Source: Aldehydirespirator sp965221605 (GTDB lineage: Bacteria > Actinomycetota > Acidimicrobiia > Acidimicrobiales > Aldehydirespiratoraceae). From it: a DNA stretch of 64,000 nucleotides. Position 1 is the stretch's first letter, and every line of letters starts with the position of its first letter. The stretch spans positions 62,001 through 126,000 of the forward strand of contig CBDCSK010000015.1 of assembly GCA_965221605.1 (NCBI GenBank), given 5' to 3'. Shown in pieces: positions 1 through 6,580 of this stretch. The notes beneath the pieces are model-generated. The model worked only from the letters and a program-made list of their open reading frames with translations. It did no database searches and was not told where the DNA came from. The translations under genes and the position numbers were made by a program.

Positions 1-103
1 CTCGCCGGCGTCGCAGGCTGATCCCTACCTAGCAGCTCCCTAGGCAGCGAGGCCGGCCGAGCCTTTCGGCGGCACCGGCGCGCCCAGGTCCCCGCTCAGC
101 GGG

Positions 104-109
104 TACCGT
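104..109 (+). promoter_or_regulatory. Putative leaderless -10 element before the 116 gene
   Basis: TACCGT lies 6 bases before the GTG at 116. This matches the TANNNT plus 6-8 bases plus start codon pattern seen at many genes in this window. No Shine-Dalgarno sequence is visible. It supports GTG 116 as the start. Confidence 0.45.
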
Positions 110-115
110 CGCGCT

Positions 116-571
116 GTGGCGGATGAGCGCGAGCGGCGTCGGTTGGCCGTTGCCTGGGACGAAGCACGGGAGATCCTCGTCGTAGCGCTGCTGGCTGCCG
201 CGCTGCTGCACGTGGTTGCGCCCGTTATCCGCTACCTGGGAATCGACCGGCGCTATCCGTGGTGGGATGACCTTCACAGCGCCCTCACCAACGTCAACGC
301 GCTGACCGGGGTCCTGTTGCTGGGTGCGGCCGTCGTGGTGTGCACAACACCGGCTGCGGACATGGTTCCCCGGCTGCGGCAGTCCGTCTACTGGATCTCG
401 CTCGCAGTGGCCGCGCTCGGCGTGGTTGCGATCATCAATGTGCTGTCGGTGCCCTCCGCCGGAGACGCAGCCGCGATGCGGCTGGCCGTCGTGGCGTGGC
501 GCTCAGGACCGGCGGTCCTGCTGTCGGCTTGCGCAGCCTGGATGGCCCGTCGAGTAGTGCTTCTCGGCTGA
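116..571 (+). CDS. Small membrane protein of unknown function upstream of nuoA
   Basis: This 151-residue protein has a charged N-terminus (MADERERRRLAVAWDEAREI) followed by about four hydrophobic segments, near residues 20-38, 62-77, 92-110 and 128-143. It should therefore sit in the cytoplasmic membrane. I do not recognise a family. The GTG start at 116 is supported by a TACCGT hexamer 6 bases upstream and by the charged start of the protein. The gene reads toward nuoA and ends 72 bases before it, but nuoA has its own promoter-like element, so membership of the nuo operon is uncertain. The hydrophobic pattern and GC-rich third positions make it a likely real gene. Confidence 0.6.
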   Translation: MADERERRRLAVAWDEAREILVVALLAAALLHVVAPVIRYLGIDRRYPWWDDLHSALTNVNALTGVLLLGAAVVVCTTPAADMVPRLRQSVYWISLAVAALGVVAIINVLSVPSAGDAAAMRLAVVAWRSGPAVLLSACAAWMARRVVLLG

Positions 572-629
572 GAGGCCCAAGAGCCGCCGACTGGGGCCTT
601 CGCTGACGCGTCGCGGGCTGCCGCGCCGG

Positions 630-635
630 TAAGCT
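630..635 (+). promoter_or_regulatory. Putative leaderless promoter of nuoA
   Basis: TAAGCT lies 8 bases before the GTG of nuoA at 644, with no ribosome binding site between them. The surrounding bases (CGGTA.GCTT.CGGCCCGTG) recur at 8512-8532 ahead of nuoI. Confidence 0.5.
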
Positions 636-643
636 TCCGGCCC

Positions 644-1009
644 GTGTCGGAGTTCCTGCGCACCTACCTGACTGTCGGCATCTTCGGCGCTCTGGGCGTG
701 GGCATCGTGGCCGCTCTGCTTGGTGTGGGGCGCATCCTGCGACCGTCCCGCCCGACCCCGGCCAAGGTGGAGAACTACGAGTCGGGTGTGGACCCCATCG
801 GGGACATGTGGTCGCAGGCCAACATCCGCTACTACGTCTTCGCGCTGCTGTTCGTGCTGTTCGATGTGGAGGCCGTGTTCATCTTCCCGTGGGCCGCCCG
901 CCTGGAGGCCTACGCGATGTTCGGCCTGGTCGAGATGGCCATCTTCATCTTCATCCTGCTCCTCGGCCTGCTCTACGCCTGGCGCAAGAGAATGCTCAGA
1001 TGGGTCTGA
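644..1009 (+). CDS. nuoA: NADH-quinone oxidoreductase subunit A
   Basis: NuoA is a small membrane subunit of complex I at the joint between the peripheral and membrane arms. The 121-residue product has three transmembrane segments (about 8-30, 63-80, 88-108). Its loop contains the family motif KVENYESGVDPIGDMW and the conserved acidic stretch LFVLFDVEAVFIFPWA. The length is normal for the family. The GTG start at 644 fits both the TAAGCT promoter element 8 bases upstream and the expected N-terminus MSEFLRTYLTVG. It opens the nuoABCDHIJKLMN series; nuoB follows after 64 bases that hold repeated AGATGGGTCT sequences. Confidence 0.96.
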   Translation: MSEFLRTYLTVGIFGALGVGIVAALLGVGRILRPSRPTPAKVENYESGVDPIGDMWSQANIRYYVFALLFVLFDVEAVFIFPWAARLEAYAMFGLVEMAIFIFILLLGLLYAWRKRMLRWV

Positions 1010-1033
1010 CCGCGGCGAGCTCGGGGATCTGTG

Positions 1034-1081
1034 AGATGGGTCTGATCCAGAGTTGTTCTGTGGGGGCGTCCAGATGGGTCT
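1034..1081 (+). repeat. Repeated AGATGGGTCT units in the nuoA-nuoB spacer
   Basis: AGATGGGTCT occurs at 998 (end of nuoA), 1034 and 1072 (nuoB start). Each contains an ATG, but only the last is the nuoB start. The pattern suggests small local duplications. Confidence 0.6.
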
Positions 1082-1574
1082 AGTCGAATCGGGCAAGGTC
1101 CCCAAGCCGCTCTCGACCCTGCTGAACATGAGCCGCAAGTACTCGTTGTGGGTGTACCAGTGGGGCCTGGCCTGCTGCGCCATCGAGATGGGGGCGGCCT
1201 TCGGCTCGCCCCGCTACGACGTGATGCGGCTGGGCGTGATACCGCTGCCGGCCAGCCCCCGCCAGGCCGACCTGGTGGTCATCTCGGGCACGGTGACCGA
1301 CAAGATGGCGCCGTCGGTGCGCCGGCTGTACGAGCAGATGCCCGACCCCAAGTACGTGATCTCCATGGGATCGTGCGCCAACTGCGGCGGGCCCTACTGG
1401 GACAGCTACTCGGTCACCAAGGGGGTCGACCAGATCGTGCCGGTGGACGTGTACGTGCCCGGCTGCCCGCCCCGGCCCGAAGCCCTGCTCGAGGGGATCG
1501 TGATGCTCCAGGAGCGCATCCAGAACGAGGACATGGGCGAGCGCTGGAGGGGTGAGCCGATTGTCGTCGACTGA
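1074..1574 (+). CDS. nuoB: NADH-quinone oxidoreductase subunit B
   Basis: NuoB carries the terminal [4Fe-4S] cluster N2 that passes electrons to quinone at the foot of the peripheral arm. From ATG 1074 the protein has 166 residues. The cluster ligands are visible as the tandem Cys34-Cys35 in LACCAIEM, Cys101 in MGSCANCGG and Cys131 in VPGCPPRPEALLEG. An in-frame start at 1053 exists, but MGLVESGKVPKPL from 1074 matches the usual NuoB beginning. The 3' end overlaps nuoC by 23 bases, which suggests translational coupling. All catalytic residues are intact. Confidence 0.97.
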   Translation: MGLVESGKVPKPLSTLLNMSRKYSLWVYQWGLACCAIEMGAAFGSPRYDVMRLGVIPLPASPRQADLVVISGTVTDKMAPSVRRLYEQMPDPKYVISMGSCANCGGPYWDSYSVTKGVDQIVPVDVYVPGCPPRPEALLEGIVMLQERIQNEDMGERWRGEPIVVD

Positions 1575-2253
1575 CGCCGCAGCCCCCTCCACGGAGGCGC
1601 CCGACGCCCCCGGCGACGCCGAGGCCGAGGCCCTGCTGGGGCGGGCCCGCAGCGCGCTGGGCGACGCGGTGGCCGGGTCGCATTTCTCCGCCGGCGAGCT
1701 GTGGCTGCGGGTCGACCGCGAGTCCTGGGCGGATCTCGCGGGCTGGTTGCGCGACGAGGAGGGCCTCACGTTCTTCAGCTTCCTGTCGGCCATCGACTGG
1801 ATGCCGTCGCCGTTCGGCCGGGATATGGACAGCGCCGTGGACAACGAACTCGACCCGCCCGAGCCGAAGGAGACCCCGCCGACCGAGACCGGCGTCTCGG
1901 GCGGCGACACCCGCTTCCAGCTGCTGGCCCGGGTCAGCGACGTGGCCACCGGCCGCTCGGTGATCGCCAAGGCGGACCTGCCCGACGGGGATCTGCAGGC
2001 CCCCAGCTGGGTGCCGGTCTACCCGGGAGCCGACTGGCACGAGCGTGAGGCCTGGGAGATGTTCGGGATCACCTTCGAGGGCCATCCCGGCCTGCGCCAC
2101 ATCTACCTTCCGGGCGAGTTCGAGGGCCACCCGCTGCGCAAGGACTACCCGCTGCTGGCCCGGCGGGTGAAGCCATGGCCCGGCCTCGTCGACGTCGAGC
2201 TGATGCCCACCGAGCCCGACGAGGCCGCCGGTGCGGAGGACGGCGCAGAGTGA
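1552..2253 (+). CDS. nuoC: NADH-quinone oxidoreductase subunit C
   Basis: NuoC is the 30-kDa subunit of the Q-module of complex I. The 233-residue product contains the family signature around residues 160-200 (PGADWHEREAWEMFGITFEG, then HPGLRHIYLPGEFEGHPLRK). The first 40 residues are Ala/Glu-rich and variable, as is common in actinobacterial NuoC. An acidic insert (PPEPKETPPTETG) interrupts the ferredoxin-like fold near residue 105. The GTG start overlaps the end of nuoB, and its TGA shares bases with the nuoD start (GTGA, 2250-2253). NuoC and NuoD are separate proteins here, not a fused NuoCD. Confidence 0.95.
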   Translation: MSRLSSTDAAAPSTEAPDAPGDAEAEALLGRARSALGDAVAGSHFSAGELWLRVDRESWADLAGWLRDEEGLTFFSFLSAIDWMPSPFGRDMDSAVDNELDPPEPKETPPTETGVSGGDTRFQLLARVSDVATGRSVIAKADLPDGDLQAPSWVPVYPGADWHEREAWEMFGITFEGHPGLRHIYLPGEFEGHPLRKDYPLLARRVKPWPGLVDVELMPTEPDEAAGAEDGAE

Positions 2254-3419
2254 CTGTCACCGAGCGCCAGCAGCTCAGCTACATCGCGGCGGTGGCCGCC
2301 GACGCCCGGGTGAACCTGGAGATCGAGACGGAGGGCATGACCCTCAACATCGGACCCCAGCACCCGGCCACCCACGGGACACTGCGCATCGTGGCCAAGC
2401 TCGACGGCGAGCAGGTCGTGGCGGCCGACCCGGTCATGGGCTACATGCACCGCGGCTACGAGAAACTGGCCGAGGTGCGCACCTACCCGCAGGTGACCAC
2501 CCTCATCAACCGCATCGACTGGCTGGGGAGCTTCGCCAACGAGGTCCCCTTCATCCTGGCCGCCGAGCGTCTCATGGAGGTGGAGGCCCCGCCCCGGGCC
2601 CAGTGGATCCGGACCATCCTCTTCGAGCTGAGCCGGATCGCCAACATCACGTTGTTCCTGGGCGACATGGCCGTGCAGGTGGGGGCCATCACCCCGGTCT
2701 TCTTCGCCTTCCGCGACCGCGAGCACGTGCTCAACCAGATCGAGGCCGCCACCGGCGGACGCTTCCACCCCAACTTCGACCGCATCGGCGGCCTCAAGGA
2801 CGACCTGCCGGCGGGCTGGGTGGCCGAGACCCGCCAGGCCATGCGCAAGATCCGCGGCTTCTGCGACGAGATCGAGGAGCTCGTGGAGGGCAACGAGATC
2901 TTCCAGGCCCGTACCCGGGGCATCGGCGTGATCCCGCCCGACGTCGGACTGTCCTACGGCCTGTCCGGGGCCAACATCCGGGCCTCGGGGGTGGACTGGG
3001 ACGTGCGCCGGGACAGCCCGTGCGGGCTGGTCCACGACCAGGTCGACTGGAAGGTCTGGACCCATCCCGACGGCGACTCGTTCGCCCGCTTCTGGGTCCG
3101 CCTCCAGGAGACCCGGGAGGCGACCAAGATCGTCGACCAGCTGCTTGACGGGATCCCGCCGGGGCCGATCATGGCCAAGGTGCCGGTCATCATCAAGGTG
3201 CCCGCCGGCGAGGCCTACGTCGAGACGGAGAACCCGCTCGGCGTGATGGGCTACTACGTGGTGTCCAAGGGGGACCTGAACCCGTTCCGGGTGAAGATCC
3301 GCTCGGCGTCGTTCTCCAACGTCTCGATCACTCCCTGGCTGCTCAAGGGGGTCTACGTTCCCGACATCATCACCATCCTGGGGAGCCTCTACTTCATCCT
3401 CGGAGACATCGACCGATGA
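2250..3419 (+). CDS. nuoD: NADH-quinone oxidoreductase subunit D
   Basis: NuoD is the 49-kDa Q-module subunit that forms the quinone pocket with NuoB. From GTG 2250 it has 389 residues. Recognisable blocks are MTLNIGPQHPATHGTLRI near the start, MGYMHRGYEKLAE, LINRIDWLGSFANE, and the C-terminal region ending GSLYFILGDIDR. The upstream in-frame start at 2175 lies inside nuoC and adds an Arg-rich shadow, so 2250 with its 4-base GTGA overlap is preferred. In the usual operon nuoE follows here. Instead a 16-codon ORF links nuoD directly to nuoH. Confidence 0.96.
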   Translation: MTVTERQQLSYIAAVAADARVNLEIETEGMTLNIGPQHPATHGTLRIVAKLDGEQVVAADPVMGYMHRGYEKLAEVRTYPQVTTLINRIDWLGSFANEVPFILAAERLMEVEAPPRAQWIRTILFELSRIANITLFLGDMAVQVGAITPVFFAFRDREHVLNQIEAATGGRFHPNFDRIGGLKDDLPAGWVAETRQAMRKIRGFCDEIEELVEGNEIFQARTRGIGVIPPDVGLSYGLSGANIRASGVDWDVRRDSPCGLVHDQVDWKVWTHPDGDSFARFWVRLQETREATKIVDQLLDGIPPGPIMAKVPVIIKVPAGEAYVETENPLGVMGYYVVSKGDLNPFRVKIRSASFSNVSITPWLLKGVYVPDIITILGSLYFILGDIDR

Positions 3420-3466
3420 TCCCGCGGCGAGCTGAGACCGCGACGCTCATGGGGGCCGACCGATGA
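3416..3466 (+). other. 16-codon coupling ORF between nuoD and nuoH, possible nuoEFG deletion scar
   Basis: The mini-ORF MIPRRAETATLMGADR starts with an ATG that overlaps the nuoD stop (ATGA, 3416-3419). It ends with a TGA that overlaps the nuoH start (ATGA, 3463-3466). A 12-bp direct repeat CGACCGATGATC lies at both ends (3410-3421 and 3457-3468). This is the arrangement expected if nuoE, F and G were lost, leaving the first codons of one and the last codons of another. That history is inference; a simple translational relay is the alternative. Confidence 0.35.
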
Positions 3467-4494
3467 TCGCGGTGCTGGCGGAGCTCTCTTACTGGCAGGT
3501 CACCTCGATCCGGCTGGCGGCCGGCCTGGTGGCGGTGCTGCTGGTGGCCGGCACCCTGGTCTACGCCCACCTGTTCAAGATGGTGAGCTTCATGCAGAGC
3601 CGGCTGGGCCCCATGGAGGCCGGCCCCTACGGCTCCCTGCAGTTGATGGCCGAGATCGGCAAGTTCCTCCAGAAGGAGGACATCGTCCCCCGCCGGGCCG
3701 ACCGCTTCGTGTTCAAGGCGGCGCCGTTCGTGGTGCTCACCTCCACTTTCCTGCTGCTGGTGGTGCTGCCCGGAGGCCCGGACGCCTGGTTCATCTCCAA
3801 CGACCTGGGGATCTACCTGGCCATGGCGGTCAGCTCGGTGTCGGTGATCGGCATCCTCATGGCCGGCTGGGGCTCGGCTTCGAAGTACTCCCTCCTCGGC
3901 GGGCTGCGGGCCACCGGCCAGCTCATCGCCTACGAACTGCCCCTGCTGCTGGCCGTGGTCGGGGTGGTCATCCAGGCCGAGACCATGAACCTGCAGGAGA
4001 TCGTGCTGGCTCAGGCCAACGGCGAGATCTTCGGCTGGGGGTTGATCGGCAACCCGTTCATCCTCACCCAGTTCGCCGGGTTCGCCATCTTCATGATCGC
4101 CATGCAGGCCGAGCTCACCCAGACCCCCTTCGACATGCCGGTGGCCGAGTCGGAGCTGGTCACCGGCTACATGACCGAATACTCCGGCCTGCGGTTCCTG
4201 CTGTTCTTCATCGGCGAGTTCGCCACCGCGGGCGTGTTCTCGGCCATCGCCGCGGTGCTGTTCCTGGGCGGCTGGTACGTGCCCGGCCTCGACCCGGCCG
4301 ACAACCTGTTCAACGTGCTCGGACCACTGGTGCTGTTCGGCAAGGTGGTCCTCCTGACGTTCCTCGTCTTCTGGGTCCGGTTCACGTTCCCCCGCTTCCG
4401 CGAGGACCAGCTGCAGCGCCTGGCCTGGAAGTTCCTGGTGCCGCTGGCCCTGGCCAACATCGTGGTCACCGGCGTCCTCAAAGTCCTCGTCTGA
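3463..4494 (+). CDS. nuoH: NADH-quinone oxidoreductase subunit H
   Basis: NuoH anchors the peripheral arm to the membrane arm and completes the quinone chamber. The 343-residue protein has about eight transmembrane helices. The conserved loops are RLGPMEAGPYGSLQLMAEIG followed by KFLQKEDIVPRRADRFVF (residues 46-83), AELTQTPFDMPVAESELVTG (about 212-231), and RFTFPRFREDQLQRLAWKFL near the C-terminus. ATG 3463 overlaps the TGA of the 16-codon relay ORF. In a normal operon nuoI would follow directly; here a 4.1-kb block of unrelated genes intervenes and nuoI restarts at 8603. Confidence 0.96.
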   Translation: MIAVLAELSYWQVTSIRLAAGLVAVLLVAGTLVYAHLFKMVSFMQSRLGPMEAGPYGSLQLMAEIGKFLQKEDIVPRRADRFVFKAAPFVVLTSTFLLLVVLPGGPDAWFISNDLGIYLAMAVSSVSVIGILMAGWGSASKYSLLGGLRATGQLIAYELPLLLAVVGVVIQAETMNLQEIVLAQANGEIFGWGLIGNPFILTQFAGFAIFMIAMQAELTQTPFDMPVAESELVTGYMTEYSGLRFLLFFIGEFATAGVFSAIAAVLFLGGWYVPGLDPADNLFNVLGPLVLFGKVVLLTFLVFWVRFTFPRFREDQLQRLAWKFLVPLALANIVVTGVLKVLV

Positions 4495-4537
4495 GTACGG
4501 TGCCTGTCACAACCCGTCGGTTACCCCGCATGTGAAC

Positions 4538-4612
4538 TGGCAGGTCTCTGCCACAGGATTGGCAGACATCTGCAACATGTCGGCGGAATCTGGCAGAACT
4601 TTGGCAGACATC
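4538..4612 (+). repeat. Cluster of TGGCAG repeats upstream of the secreted-protein gene
   Basis: TGGCAG occurs at 4538, 4560, 4591 and 4602. Two of these are exact 12-bp copies of TTGGCAGACATC (4559-4570 and 4601-4612). The first forms an inverted repeat, TGGCAG-GTCT-CTGCCA (4538-4553). The arrangement resembles a multi-site operator at the left edge of the island. No regulator can be assigned. Confidence 0.4.
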
Positions 4613-4682
4613 CCACGCTCAGGCCGTGGTATGCATGGATCACGCACGGCGCAAGGTTCGTGCTGTGGATCAGGAGGACACA

Positions 4683-5420
4683 ATGAAGCATCACAAGAGG
4701 CTTGCCGCGCTGCTGGCAGTTGCAGCGATGACCCTGACGGCTGTTGCGGTGTCACCAGCCATCGCAGAAGACGGGCCTGGGGGTACAGACCTCGGTCACG
4801 ATCCCAATGCGGCAGAGCTAGTCATTACGTCGGACTTCATCGGGGTAGTTGATGAAGCGCAAGAAGCGATAGGGTCGGCTGGGGTGACTATCACCTGGTC
4901 AGGATCTCGCTCCGGATCCGTTCGTGTCATTTGGACTTCGGTTCAGATTGAATTGGATGAAGGTCTCGCGGCACAGTACATCGGGAGTGTCACTTCTTCT
5001 GAACTTGCGACGGTTCGCTCTGACCTGGCAACATTTGCGTCGGGAATCCAAGACGGTAGTACGGCCAATAGCGTTATAGAACTCGTGTGTTCATTGAATG
5101 TCCCAAACCCATACTGGGATTCGGCGACAGATAGTGCAAGTGCGGGTGTCTTCCAGGCTTGCACCGGTGACCTTGTTGAGCAGCGTGTCAAGGGTCAACT
5201 CCTAATGAAGAGATGGTGGATCTTCTATTCGACAAAGGCTCAAGGGGATTCTGGATGGTCAGTGTCTGATAATGTTGCCATCTCCATGTCAAAGGAGTGC
5301 GGATCATCTGACCGCAAGGACTGGCGCAATAAGGGACAGGGTATAGCAAGAAGTACAATGAGGATGTTTGAGACTCCATGGTACCCTACGGATGACGTAC
5401 CACTAGGGTGCAAGGCATGA
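4683..5420 (+). CDS. Secreted protein of unknown function
   Basis: The product has 245 residues and begins with a classical signal peptide: basic MKHHKR, a hydrophobic core of Ala, Leu and Val, and a probable cleavage after SPAIA at residue 28. The mature part is Ser/Thr-rich with four cysteines (CSLNVP, QACTGD, KECGSS and the C-terminal GCKA), which could form disulfides outside the cell. I do not recognise the family. ATG 4683 is chosen because a strong AGGAGG sits 5 bases before it and because it opens the signal peptide. Third positions are far less GC-rich than in nuoH or nuoI, with many AT-ending codons, which points to recent acquisition. Confidence 0.7.
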   Translation: MKHHKRLAALLAVAAMTLTAVAVSPAIAEDGPGGTDLGHDPNAAELVITSDFIGVVDEAQEAIGSAGVTITWSGSRSGSVRVIWTSVQIELDEGLAAQYIGSVTSSELATVRSDLATFASGIQDGSTANSVIELVCSLNVPNPYWDSATDSASAGVFQACTGDLVEQRVKGQLLMKRWWIFYSTKAQGDSGWSVSDNVAISMSKECGSSDRKDWRNKGQGIARSTMRMFETPWYPTDDVPLGCKA

Positions 5421-5424
5421 TCGG

Positions 5425-5721
5425 ATGTGCAGTCCTCCTCGTTTGCGAGATAATCGGATGGGCAGAGTGATGCATGCAGGATCTTGCGACGAAGACTCTG
5501 AGTTGATCCGTGCTGTCCAGGCTGGTGCCCGTCAGCATCTCAGCCTCGTCATATCGAGCGAGGAGGCTGCCAAAGTGATTCACCGTTTGTCAAACATAGT
5601 TGACAACTCGACAGTGGTAGTGTCAGGACGAGAGTTGCTAACCGGACTGCCGATCGTATCCAGGATTGGCCGTCAGCACTTCCGCCCTCCAGAGACGCCG
5701 GTGGCAGCCATATCGCGCTAA
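5425..5721 (+). CDS. Hypothetical protein, doubtful
   Basis: This open frame of up to 98 residues starts 5 bases after the previous stop. The centre (DEDSELIRAVQAGARQHLSL, then VISSEEAAKVIHRLSNIVDN) looks protein-like, with alternating charged and hydrophobic residues. The first 20 residues are less convincing, so an internal start at 5458 or 5473 is possible. No family is recognised. It may be the end of a decayed gene of the inserted island. Confidence 0.3.
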   Translation: MCSPPRLRDNRMGRVMHAGSCDEDSELIRAVQAGARQHLSLVISSEEAAKVIHRLSNIVDNSTVVVSGRELLTGLPIVSRIGRQHFRPPETPVAAISR

Positions 5722-5910
5722 CCCTGACATGATCTGGGCCATCTGAGGAATGCCTGCCGGGCGATTCTGCCCATGTATGAGCGGTCGATTCCCGTGCGGC
5801 GGGAGATCTCCTCGTATGTGGCCCGGCTGTCGGCTTGCAGCGTGGCCAGGGCCACATCCTTCTGTGACCTCGACAGTGCCGGCGTGTCGCCGCGGATCCG
5901 GTCCTGGCGG
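5718..5910 (-). pseudogene. Fragment encoding a helix-turn-helix domain
   Basis: Read on the minus strand, this stretch encodes LSRSQKDVALATLQADSRAT directly followed by YEEISRRTGIDRSYMGRIAR, and a stop falls at about 5718. The spacing of Ala, Gly and hydrophobic residues is that of a DNA-binding helix-turn-helix (YEEISRRTGIDRSYMGRI). No start or body of the gene can be found upstream on the minus strand. I take it as the C-terminal remnant of a regulator or initiator protein left by rearrangement. The plus-strand ORF from 5773 overlaps it, so that ORF probably begins further downstream. Confidence 0.35.
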
Positions 5911-6528
5911 CTGTCGGTACTACAACAGGCGGATCTGAGTGACGGCAGAAGAGTCCTTCTGAAGGACGACCGCGGCTGGTCTTCTTGGCCCCTTGGTTGG
6001 CCTCAGATCAGGCCGGGCGGATCATGGAAGGTTCCCGGTGGACGCGCCCTTACCAAGGAGGCCATTCTGATACTCGATCCGGACGACAACGAATCCTGGA
6101 TGGACTGGGTGGTCGGACGCCTGCGCTTCTTGGGCCTCGATGTTGACCCGGCATCTGTTCATGCTGCGCCCTTCCATGTTGAGTTCGGCCCGCGCGTCCT
6201 ACACGAGTTGCAGGAGCAGAGTCCCGAGTTCAGTGCGACCGGACCTCTGGAAGACAGGCGACTGCTGAGCGTCGTCGCGCTGGGAGCGGTGTGTGAGATT
6301 GACTACCTGACAGCTCCTACGCGGCATCCGATGTTCCGTGATGGAGGGTATGCGTACTATCCAACTCCAAACGGCTATCCCTCCCCTGAGGAGTTGGGTG
6401 CGGCCGGACTTCAGCCGAGTAAGGCTGTGGTGTCGAGCAAGGCTGTGGTGTATGGCAGCTACTACCGAGAATGCTCTCCCGTCTCGATGAGCCGCTGGTG
6501 TGGGTCTCGTTCTTGGGCGCGGGTCTGA
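5773..6528 (+). CDS. Hypothetical protein, start uncertain
   Basis: The open frame gives 251 residues, but the first 37 or so overlap a minus-strand helix-turn-helix fragment. A start near GTG 5884 is therefore more plausible (about 214 residues). The credible part contains VLLKDDRGWSSWPLGWPQIR, AILILDPDDNESWMDWVVGR and RFLGLDVDPASVHAAPFHVE. It ends in a short internal repeat (SKAVV twice, encoded by duplicated AGCAAGGCTGTGGTG-like bases near 6418-6450). There is no signal peptide or membrane segment, and no family is recognised. It precedes the ATPase gene by 52 bases on the same strand and could be part of that accessory unit. Confidence 0.4.
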   Translation: MYERSIPVRREISSYVARLSACSVARATSFCDLDSAGVSPRIRSWRLSVLQQADLSDGRRVLLKDDRGWSSWPLGWPQIRPGGSWKVPGGRALTKEAILILDPDDNESWMDWVVGRLRFLGLDVDPASVHAAPFHVEFGPRVLHELQEQSPEFSATGPLEDRRLLSVVALGAVCEIDYLTAPTRHPMFRDGGYAYYPTPNGYPSPEELGAAGLQPSKAVVSSKAVVYGSYYRECSPVSMSRWCGSRSWARV

Positions 6529-6553
6529 GCGGCCTGCCGCGTAGGCTGGAATG

Positions 6554-6573
6554 AGGAGGGCCCTCCTAGGAGG
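6554..6573 (+). promoter_or_regulatory. Palindrome adjoining the ATPase ribosome binding site
   Basis: The perfect 14-bp palindrome AGGAGGGCCCTCCT (6554-6567) is followed at once by the Shine-Dalgarno sequence AGGAGG (6568-6573). It could form a hairpin, or its CCTCCT arm could pair with the ribosome binding site and limit translation of the ATPase. The regulatory role is inference. Confidence 0.35.
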
Positions 6574-6580
6574 CGAAGCG

